Source: BM506 sp031581485 (lineage in GTDB: Bacteria; Desulfobacterota; Desulfobulbia; Desulfobulbales; SURF-16). Taken from it: a stretch of DNA of 21,012 nucleotides. Positions 15,205 to 21,012 of this stretch are shown piece after piece. Below the pieces are notes generated by a model, which did no database searches, was not told where the DNA came from, and saw only the letters and a list, made by a program, of their open reading frames with translations. Each line of letters opens with the position of its first letter. The stretch's first letter is position 1. Location of the stretch: the NCBI GenBank assembly GCA_031581485.1, contig JAVLBA010000046.1, positions 1 through 21,012 on the forward strand, given 5' to 3'. Both the position numbers and the translations under genes were made by a program.

Positions 15205-15243
15205 CACCGTTTCTCCATCCAAACCTGTAATTAATTTACTTAA

Positions 15244-15277
15244 GAGAAGTGTTGTTCCCTTTGCTCAACACCTTCTC
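15244..15277. repeat. Imperfect inverted repeat upstream of the LysW-like gene
   Basis: GAGAAGTGTTG (15244-15254) pairs with CAACACCTTCTC (15266-15277) with one bulged base and an 11-nt loop. It lies 40 bp before the preferred LysW-like start. No T-run follows on the minus strand, so it is more likely an operator or leader hairpin than a terminator of the polyamine operon. Confidence 0.4.
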
Positions 15278-15430
15278 TCCCCTTTTTCAAAGACATTTTC
15301 TGCCACTTCTGCTGCAGCCGGGAAAGAGTCCTCCGTGATAAAAAGTTGATCTGTTTCTTCCATCTCCACATGCTCCTTTGGCAGCCAGCCAGCCGTTAAG
15401 ATCCCGGCTGCCTCTTCACAACCGAGCCGA

Positions 15431-15486
15431 CCTCACACCTCTCACCTTTCACCTTTCACCTCACCCCTCTCACCTCTCACCTCTCA
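15431..15486. repeat. Heptanucleotide tandem repeat, eight units of CCTYTCA type
   Basis: Eight 7-bp units lie head to tail: CCTCACA, CCTCTCA, CCTTTCA twice, CCTCACC, then CCTCTCA three times. The final TCA is the stop codon (TGA on the minus strand) of the agmatinase gene. The rest of the gap 15278-15430 holds no gene or structure I can support. Confidence 0.9.
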
Positions 15487-16353
15487 TCTCGAGGACATTG
15501 CATAGCCGATGGTCCGATAGACCAGCTTGGCCGCGGTAAAGGCACTGTAGGCCGGGCCAGCCGGCGGTGCCAATTCAACAAAATCAACACCGACCAGCCT
15601 GCTTGTCCGGCAGAGCCTGGCAATAAGCCTGGTGGCCGTCTCCCAGCTCAGCCCATCCGGCTCTGGAGTGCCGGTGGCAGGCAGCACTGCCGGGTCAAGG
15701 CCGTCAAGATCAAAGCTCAGATAGACGGGCCTGCCATTAATCCAGGTGACCATCTCGTCAAGCCAGCTCTCCTGCGCCCGCATCCGCGCCGTGGTCCAGG
15801 GCTGCCAGCCCCGGCTCTGGCAGAGCAACCATTCTTCTTTGGAAAAGGCGCGGATGCCGGCCTGGACAAAGGGCACCCCCAGATCATCAATACGGCGCAT
15901 AACGCAGGCATGACTCAATCTGTCGTCATCATATTCCTGACGCAGATCAAGATGGGCATCCACCTGGACCACGCAGAGCTCGGGATAATGACGCAGGCAG
16001 GCGGCAACACCTGCCACGGCCAAAGAATGCTCCCCGCCCAGGATAACGGGGAGCTGCCGGCGAGCCAGTGCCCCTGCCACCTCCTGGCTCAGACGCATCA
16101 GCACCTCCTCGGTACTGCCCTGGCAGTCAAGGGGAGGACGGGTGGTTATCCCCACCTGCCACGGCTCAGACAACAGCTCGTCATCAAAGACCTCCAGGGC
16201 CTCTGAGGCGGCAAGGATGGCGGCCGGCCCCTCTTCGGTGCCGGCCATCCAGCTGACTGTGGCGCCGTAGGGTACCGGGATAATGGCCACCCGGGCGGAT
16301 GCTTCATCCTGGGCCTGGCATCCTGCTTCCAGGAAATAGGGGTGATTCATCAT
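15484..16353 (-). CDS. speB: Agmatinase (ureohydrolase family)
   Basis: Hydrolyses agmatine to putrescine and urea using two Mn ions. At 289 aa it has the full family signature: GGEHS with H109, DAHLDLR with D132, H134 and D136, SHACVMR with H148, and SFDLDGLDP with D215 and D217, followed by GTPEPDGLSW. The N-terminal block PVPYGATVSWMAGTEEGPAAI is typical of SpeB rather than arginase. Gene context (directly after speA, 9-bp gap) also favours agmatine as substrate, although the family contains guanidinobutyrase and other ureohydrolases. The start is one of two consecutive ATG codons (16353 or 16350); AAGAG stands a few bases upstream. The stop codon lies inside a heptamer tandem repeat. Confidence 0.93.
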   Translation of the reverse strand: MMNHPYFLEAGCQAQDEASARVAIIPVPYGATVSWMAGTEEGPAAILAASEALEVFDDELLSEPWQVGITTRPPLDCQGSTEEVLMRLSQEVAGALARRQLPVILGGEHSLAVAGVAACLRHYPELCVVQVDAHLDLRQEYDDDRLSHACVMRRIDDLGVPFVQAGIRAFSKEEWLLCQSRGWQPWTTARMRAQESWLDEMVTWINGRPVYLSFDLDGLDPAVLPATGTPEPDGLSWETATRLIARLCRTSRLVGVDFVELAPPAGPAYSAFTAAKLVYRTIGYAMSSR

Positions 16354-16362
16354 TGCTGACTC

Positions 16363-18276
16363 TTATTGTTCAAAATAGGTGTAGCCCCGCAGACCCGCCT
16401 CAAACGCATCCATGACCTGGCGCCGCTCGCCCGGAGTAATAAGGCCGGCCTGCACCGCCTTTTCCGCCCTGGCCCTGACCTGGCTGACCAGCAACCGCGG
16501 CTCATACTCCACATAGGAGAGAACGTCAGCGACGCTGTCTCCCTGGATCTCCCGGGACAAGACAATTTCATCCTCTTCGCTGATGGAAACCGCTACAACA
16601 TTGGTGTCACCCAGGAGATTATGGAGGTCGCCCAGGGTTTCCTGATAGGCCCCCACCAGGAAGACGCCCAGATAATACTCCTCTTGATTCAGGGTATGGA
16701 GAAGTAGAGTCTTTTTGATGTCATGGAGATCCGTGAATTTATCAATCTTGCCGTCTGAATCGCAAGTGACATCGGAGAGGACGGCATTCCTGGTGGGCTT
16801 TTCATTCAAGCGATGCACCGGCATGATGGGAAAAAGCTGACCGATGGCCCAGGAATCAGGCAGGGACTGGAAGACGCTGAAATTACCATAATAGGTATCC
16901 GCCAGAACACTGTCGATATTTTTCAGCTCTTCAGGGATGAACTTGAGCTCCTTCATCTCCGTACTGATCTTTTCCATCATGGTCCAGAAGATCTCCTCGG
17001 CCAGGGCCCGCTGCCGCAAAGGGATGACCCCGTGCCGAAAAAGGGTGCGGATCTCTTCCAGATAATAGGTGGCGTCATGGAACCACTCCTGGAGATTCTT
17101 GGAGGTGAGGGTCTTCTGCAGCTCCAGGAGGTTCTGGAGCATGAGATGGCTGTCCGCAGGCAATTCGCTGACCTCGCGAAAATTGGCCAGCCGGCAGACA
17201 TCGAGGATATTAAAGAGCAGCACCTCATGATGGGCCACCGTGGCCCGGCCGGATTCGCTGACCAAAAGCGGATGGGCCACCTCCGAATCGTCGGCAATAC
17301 TCTTGACCACCTCCACAAGGTCGCTGCAATACTCCAGCAGCGAATAGTTGCGGCTCGATTCAAAATTGGTGTGGGAACCATCATAATCCACGGCCAAACC
17401 GCCGCCCACGTCGAGGATACCCAGGGGCGCCCCCTCCTTGACCAGGTTGACGTAAAAGCGCATGGCCTCGCCGATGGCCGTCCTGATATTGCGGATATTG
17501 GGGACCTGGGAGCCGATGTGATAATGGAGCATCTGCAGACAATCCAGCATACCCTGCTGCTTTAAGATGTCCACCATCTCCATGATTTCCGAGGCAGTGA
17601 GCCCAAAAAAGGAACGGTCGCCCCCGGAATCCTGCCAGAGGCCGCCGGCCCGGGTGGAGAGCTTGACCCGCACCCCGAGGTTGGGGCTCACCCCCAGCCT
17701 TTTTACGGTCTTAAAGACCAGCTTCAGCTCGCTGAGCATCTCCACCACGATGATGACCCTGAGGCCCATCTTCTGGCCGTAACAGGCGAGCTCCATGAAT
17801 TCCTCATCCTTATAGCCGTTGCAGATGATAAAGGATTCCGGATCATTGATATGGGCCAGGGCGATGATCAATTCCGCCTTGCTGCCCACCTCCAGACCAT
17901 GCCTGTATTTCTGGCCCTGGCGGGTGATCTCCTCAATCACCTGCTGCTGCTGGTTGACCTTGACCGGATAGACGCCTTGGTAGGGGGCCTGGTACTCGTT
18001 ATCCTTAATGGCCTGGCGAAAGGATTTATGGAGCAGACCGATCTGGCTGCTCAAGATATCGGTGAAGCGCAGGAGCAGGGGCATGCCCACTCCCCTCTCC
18101 TTGACCCCTTCAATGATCTGATGGAGGCTGACCCCGGCCTTGTTCTGGCCGGGCCGGGGATGCACGTGGACCTCCCCCTTGGCCGAGACGCTGAAATAGC
18201 CGCCCGACCAGTCATGGATCCCGTAGAGTTCGGCAGAATCCTTATAATTCCATGGTTTCAGGTTTTTTCTATGCAC
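16363..18276 (-). CDS. speA: Biosynthetic arginine decarboxylase
   Basis: Decarboxylates arginine to agmatine with PLP; the large alanine-racemase-fold type. At 637 aa it is close to E. coli SpeA (about 658). Residues: PLP lysine K106 in YQGVYPVKVNQQ, HGLEVGSKAEL (126-136), HYHIGSQ (251-257), the glycine loop DVGGGLAVDYDGS (289-301), ESGRATVAHH (341-350), and the catalytic-type C505 in TCDSDG. The C-terminal helical region is complete. The start is a GTG at 18276 preceded by an AGAGAGAAGA purine run. It begins 23 bp after the nspC stop and ends 9 bp before speB, so the three are surely one transcript. Confidence 0.97.
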   Translation of the reverse strand: MHRKNLKPWNYKDSAELYGIHDWSGGYFSVSAKGEVHVHPRPGQNKAGVSLHQIIEGVKERGVGMPLLLRFTDILSSQIGLLHKSFRQAIKDNEYQAPYQGVYPVKVNQQQQVIEEITRQGQKYRHGLEVGSKAELIIALAHINDPESFIICNGYKDEEFMELACYGQKMGLRVIIVVEMLSELKLVFKTVKRLGVSPNLGVRVKLSTRAGGLWQDSGGDRSFFGLTASEIMEMVDILKQQGMLDCLQMLHYHIGSQVPNIRNIRTAIGEAMRFYVNLVKEGAPLGILDVGGGLAVDYDGSHTNFESSRNYSLLEYCSDLVEVVKSIADDSEVAHPLLVSESGRATVAHHEVLLFNILDVCRLANFREVSELPADSHLMLQNLLELQKTLTSKNLQEWFHDATYYLEEIRTLFRHGVIPLRQRALAEEIFWTMMEKISTEMKELKFIPEELKNIDSVLADTYYGNFSVFQSLPDSWAIGQLFPIMPVHRLNEKPTRNAVLSDVTCDSDGKIDKFTDLHDIKKTLLLHTLNQEEYYLGVFLVGAYQETLGDLHNLLGDTNVVAVSISEEDEIVLSREIQGDSVADVLSYVEYEPRLLVSQVRARAEKAVQAGLITPGERRQVMDAFEAGLRGYTYFEQ

Positions 18277-18299
18277 TCTTCTTCTCTCTTATGGCCGGG

Positions 18300-19448
18300 C
18301 TAGGACAACCGGCCTTTAAAATCTTCATAACCGAATTCTTTGACCAGCTGCAGCTCGCCGCTCTGGCGCCAGATGGCGATGGCCGGCAGCCCCACCCCGT
18401 TAAAGGTATTGGTCTTGACCATGGTGTAATGGATCATATCCGTAAAGACCAGGCGCTGACCAGGGGCAAGGGGCTGGTTAAAGCTGTAATCACCAATAAT
18501 ATCACCGGCCAGACAGGAGGGCCCGGCCAACCGGTAGGTATGGGCCTTTTCTCCGGGCCGGCCCGCCCCGATAATCTCCGGCCGATAGGGCATTTCTAGG
18601 ACGTCCGGCATATGAGTGGCCGCTGACACATCAAGAATGGCGATATCCCTATCGTTCCAGACCAGATCAACCACCTCGCCCACCAGGGTGCCGGTCTGGT
18701 AACTGATGGCCTCACCCGGTTCCAGATAGAGCTGGACATTATAGCGCTCCCTCACCTGGATAAGCAGCTGCACCAGGCCGGCCACATCATAGCCCGGCCT
18801 GGTGATATGGTGGCCGCCCCCGAAATTGAGCCATTCCATGCCAGCAAGATAGGGGCCGAACTGCTGCTCAAAGGCGGCCACGGTACGGGCCAGGGGCGCA
18901 AATTCCTGCTCGCAGAGGGTATGGAAATGGAGGCCGGAAAGACCGGAAAGCTCCGCCGCCTTGAATTGGCTGGCCGTCACCCCCAGCCGCGAACCAGGGG
19001 CGCAGGGATCATAGATGGCCACCGCCCCTTCGCTGTGCCGCGGATTGACCCGCATGCCGAATCTGGTCTGCGGATAGGCGCCCGCCTGGTCCCGGTAGCG
19101 CTGCCACTGGGAAAAGGAGTTAAAGATCAGGTGATCAGAAAGCGCGGCCAACCGGGGGAAATCCCCCTCCTTGATGGCCGGGCAAAAGGTATGGACCTCT
19201 TTGCCCATCTCCTCCCGGGCCAGACGCGCCTCGTTGAGGCCGCTGGCCGCTGCCCCGCAGAGATAGCCGCCCACCAGGTCAAAGACGCTGAACATGGCAA
19301 AGGCCTTCAGGGCCAGGAGGATCCTGGCGCCGCTTTCGGCCTGGACCTGGCCCAGGATGGCCAGATTTTCCAGCAGCCGTTCCTCCTCCAGGACAAAACA
19401 GGGGCTGGGCACCAGCTCCTGGTATGGGCGGCCGCCCTCATTCCTCAT
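18300..19448 (-). CDS. nspC: Carboxy(nor)spermidine decarboxylase
   Basis: A PLP enzyme that converts carboxyspermidine to spermidine (or carboxynorspermidine to norspermidine). At 382 aa from ATG 19448 it fits NspC length. Visible residues: PLP lysine K48 in ARILLALKAFAMF, GLHFHTLCEQEF (172-183), NFGGGHHITRPGYD (208-221), LEPGEA (242-247), and the C-terminal DMIHYTMVKTNTFNG block that supplies active-site residues of this family. The frame stays open to 19520, but the extension is Trp/Pro-rich junk overlapping the upstream gene. ATG 19448 has GGAG ten bases before it and overlaps the dehydrogenase stop by 11 bp, implying translational coupling. Confidence 0.94.
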   Translation of the reverse strand: MRNEGGRPYQELVPSPCFVLEEERLLENLAILGQVQAESGARILLALKAFAMFSVFDLVGGYLCGAAASGLNEARLAREEMGKEVHTFCPAIKEGDFPRLAALSDHLIFNSFSQWQRYRDQAGAYPQTRFGMRVNPRHSEGAVAIYDPCAPGSRLGVTASQFKAAELSGLSGLHFHTLCEQEFAPLARTVAAFEQQFGPYLAGMEWLNFGGGHHITRPGYDVAGLVQLLIQVRERYNVQLYLEPGEAISYQTGTLVGEVVDLVWNDRDIAILDVSAATHMPDVLEMPYRPEIIGAGRPGEKAHTYRLAGPSCLAGDIIGDYSFNQPLAPGQRLVFTDMIHYTMVKTNTFNGVGLPAIAIWRQSGELQLVKEFGYEDFKGRLS

Positions 19449-20640
19449 CAGCGGCCATCTCCAGCACGGTCCAGGGCAGACCATATTTGTTGAGGGCGTC
19501 CATAAAGGGCGCCGCCTCAAACTCCTCCATATTGAAGACGCCTTGGCCCTGCCATTTGGACTGCAGCAGCATCATGGCGCCGATCATGGCCGGCACCCCG
19601 GTGGTGTAGCTCACGGCCTGGGAACCCACTTCCGCCCAGCACTCCTGATGATCGCAGATATTATAGATGTAGACCTGGCGGGGCTTGCCCTCTTTCAACC
19701 CTTTGATCAGACAACCGATATTGGTCTTGCCCTTGGTGCGGGGCCCCAGGGAGGCGGGATCGGGCAGCAGGGTCTTTAAGAACTGCAGGGGCACGATTTT
19801 GTGGCCGTCATGCTCCACCTCGTCAATACGGGTCAGGCCGACATTCTGCAGAACCTTGAGGTGGGTGAGGTAGGAGTCGCCAAAGGTCATGAAGAAACGG
19901 ATGCGCTTGAGGCCCTTGATATTCTTGACCAGGGACTCCAGCTCTTCGTGGTAGAGGAGATAGCTGGCCTTCACCCCCACCTCGGGATAGTCGTGGTCGA
20001 TGCGGACGCTCAGCGGCTCGGTCTCCAGCCACTTCCCCTCCTGCCAGTAGCGGCCCTTGGCCGTGATCTCCCTGATATTGATCTCCGGATTGAAATTGGT
20101 GGCAAAGGGGTAGCCGTGGTCGCCGGCATTACAATCAAGGATATCTATATAATGGATCTCATCAAAGAGATTCTGCTGGGCATAGGCACAAAAGACGTTG
20201 GTGACACCCGGGTCAAAGCCGCTGCCCAAAAGGGCCATGAGACCCGCCTCTTGAAAGCGGTCATGGAGGGCCCACTGCTCCTTGTACTCAAAATGGGCGG
20301 TATCAGGATGTTCGTAATTGGCGGTATCCAGATAATGGACACCGGTCTGCAGACAGGCCTCCATGATGGTGAGATCCTGGTAGGGCAAGGCCACATTGAT
20401 GACCAGCTGCGGCTTGACCTCACTGAGCAGGGCGATCAGGGCAGGGAGATCATCGGCATCCACCTGCCGGACCTCCATGGAGCCCAGGCCCTTGTCGGCG
20501 ACCTCCTTTTGGATCTGCTCGCACCGGGCCAGGGTTCTGCTGGCCAGGACTATTTCCGAGAAGACGTGGCGCACCTGGGCGCATTTATGGGCAACCACCC
20601 GGCCAACGCCGCCGGCGCCGATAAGCAAAACTTTTGCCAT
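19438..20640 (-). CDS. Carboxyspermidine synthase (dehydrogenase), saccharopine dehydrogenase-like
   Basis: A 400-aa NADPH-dependent enzyme. The N-terminal Rossmann motif is LLIGAGGVGRVV (G8, G10, G13). Downstream are NVALPYQDLTIMEACLQTG, LDTANYEH, LGSGFDPGVTNVF and a C-terminal YTTGVPAMIGA block, all standard for the carboxynorspermidine/carboxyspermidine dehydrogenase branch rather than true saccharopine dehydrogenase. It reductively condenses putrescine (or diaminopropane) with aspartate-4-semialdehyde. ATG 20640 is preceded by GAGGTGG. It overlaps the decarboxylase gene by 11 bp, and this pairing is the strongest evidence for the assignment. With SpeA and SpeB supplying putrescine, carboxyspermidine is the likely product. 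No diaminopropane-forming gene is seen in the window. Confidence 0.94.
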   Translation of the reverse strand: MAKVLLIGAGGVGRVVAHKCAQVRHVFSEIVLASRTLARCEQIQKEVADKGLGSMEVRQVDADDLPALIALLSEVKPQLVINVALPYQDLTIMEACLQTGVHYLDTANYEHPDTAHFEYKEQWALHDRFQEAGLMALLGSGFDPGVTNVFCAYAQQNLFDEIHYIDILDCNAGDHGYPFATNFNPEINIREITAKGRYWQEGKWLETEPLSVRIDHDYPEVGVKASYLLYHEELESLVKNIKGLKRIRFFMTFGDSYLTHLKVLQNVGLTRIDEVEHDGHKIVPLQFLKTLLPDPASLGPRTKGKTNIGCLIKGLKEGKPRQVYIYNICDHQECWAEVGSQAVSYTTGVPAMIGAMMLLQSKWQGQGVFNMEEFEAAPFMDALNKYGLPWTVLEMAADEE

Positions 20641-20743
20641 TTCCCCACCTCGTTATTATCAAAATCCGACACATACCACTGCGCTCCATCTCAATCAAGA
20701 ACAACCTCGCCAAAAGAGTTGAAAAGAACGGGAAGCCCAACCC

Positions 20744-20762
20744 CTGACCCCGGGCAGGTCAG
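20744..20762 (-). terminator. Weak hairpin at the end of the acetyltransferase gene
   Basis: CTGACC (20744-20749) and GGTCAG (20757-20762) form a 6-bp stem with a 7-nt loop, overlapping the stop codon. On the minus strand a second mini-hairpin (GGGCTTCCC) and a T-rich stretch follow. Termination before the polyamine operon is possible but weak. Confidence 0.3.
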
Positions 20763-21012
20763 AAATCAATGGCAATACTATAGACACCCTCCTCCAGGGA
20801 ACTTCTGACCTTATAGCCGGAATTGTTGAAGATGGTCTGCATCCTCTTGTTCTCCCGCAGAACCTCCGCGGTAAAGCCTGAAATGCCGTTCTTTTTGGCG
20901 ATATGGACCAGATGTTGAAACAAAAAGGTGCCGATGCCCTGATTCTGCCAGGCATCACGAATGACAAAGGCCACCTCCGCCCTGTTGGTACGTTCATCAA
21001 GATAATAACGGC
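20759..21012 (-). CDS. GNAT-family N-acetyltransferase, C-terminal part (5' end outside window)
   Basis: The frame is open to the window edge; the GTG at 20974 is internal to the domain. The visible 83 residues show the core GNAT fold: AEVAFVIRDAWQNQGIGTFLFQHL contains the acetyl-CoA loop (QNQGIG), followed by helix HIAKKNGI, strand GFTAEVL and RENKRMQTIFNNSGY. The block resembles the C-terminal acetyltransferase of the large Pat-type protein lysine acetyltransferases (acyl-CoA synthetase-like plus GNAT), but a stand-alone GNAT cannot be excluded without upstream sequence. It ends 118 bp before the polyamine operon on the same strand and could be co-transcribed with it. Confidence 0.88.
   Translation of the reverse strand, partial: RYYLDERTNRAEVAFVIRDAWQNQGIGTFLFQHLVHIAKKNGISGFTAEVLRENKRMQTIFNNSGYKVRSSLEEGVYSIAIDF

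Noticed and set aside
15431..15486. CRISPR-like array
   Set aside because: The units are only 7 bp and directly adjacent, with no spacers; no cas genes occur in the window.
18300..19448. Diaminopimelate decarboxylase (LysA) as an identity for the decarboxylase
   Set aside because: The length, the GLHFHTLCEQ and DMIHYTMVKTNTFNG blocks and the overlapping dehydrogenase partner fit NspC; LysA blocks are missing.
19449..19520. N-terminal extension of NspC to 19520
   Set aside because: The added residues overlap the dehydrogenase coding region, look like shadow sequence, and ATG 19448 has its own ribosome site.
19801..20808. 335-codon plus-strand open frame
   Set aside because: Antisense to the carboxyspermidine dehydrogenase gene; Asp/Gly/Leu-rich shadow without domains.

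Overview
The window looks like chromosome of a Gram-negative, moderately GC-rich bacterium. The best fit is a Desulfobacterota (deltaproteobacterial) lineage related to Desulfobulbales. This rests on gene style and content: PAS-type hybrid kinases, an MgtC/SapB protein, a HrpA with a DUF3418-like tail, a RimB/RimK pair, and spermidine made through carboxyspermidine. No rRNA or other taxonomic marker is present, so this placement is inference. I see no tRNA, rRNA, CRISPR array, insertion sequence or prophage.

Layout. 1-1461 (+): end of a hybrid sensor histidine kinase. 1483-2907 (-): pyruvate kinase, convergent with it. 2908-3308: a 0.4 kb regulatory gap with a candidate promoter and a perfect 21-bp stem whose loop is complementary to nearby RNA, in front of mgtC (3309-3794, +). 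3861-6322 (+): a tight three-gene operon, rimB (retropepsin-like polyglutamate protease), rimK (glutamate ligase) and an AstE/AspA zinc deacylase. 6335-7318 (-): PAS-GGDEF diguanylate cyclase, convergent with that operon. 7491-11279 (-): HrpA helicase. 11784-14460 (+): SEC-C protein, VanZ-like protein, a doubtful small membrane ORF, and a membrane HD-GYP protein with a degenerate C-terminal GGDEF-like domain. 14514-14729 (+): FmdB-type zinc ribbon. 14730-15000: terminators and possibly a small RNA. 15001-15204 (-): LysW-like zinc ribbon. 15484-20640 (-): polyamine operon. 20759-21012 (-): C-terminal part of a GNAT acetyltransferase cut by the window edge.

How the genes work together. The polyamine operon encodes a whole route from arginine to spermidine: arginine decarboxylase (SpeA) makes agmatine, agmatinase (SpeB) makes putrescine, the saccharopine-dehydrogenase-like enzyme condenses putrescine with aspartate semialdehyde to carboxyspermidine, and the NspC-type decarboxylase releases spermidine. 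The rimB-rimK-deacylase operon looks like a write/erase module for glutamate tails, in Pseudomonas acting on ribosomal protein S6 and tuned by cyclic di-GMP. A diguanylate cyclase ends 12 bp from it and an HD-GYP protein lies 7 kb away, so cyclic di-GMP control is a reasonable hypothesis.

The most promising points are the rimB-rimK-deacylase operon beside a cyclase, the structured mgtC leader with a possible pseudoknot, the LysW-like carrier with an atypical tail next to the polyamine operon, and the HD-GYP protein with a degenerate GGDEF-like domain.
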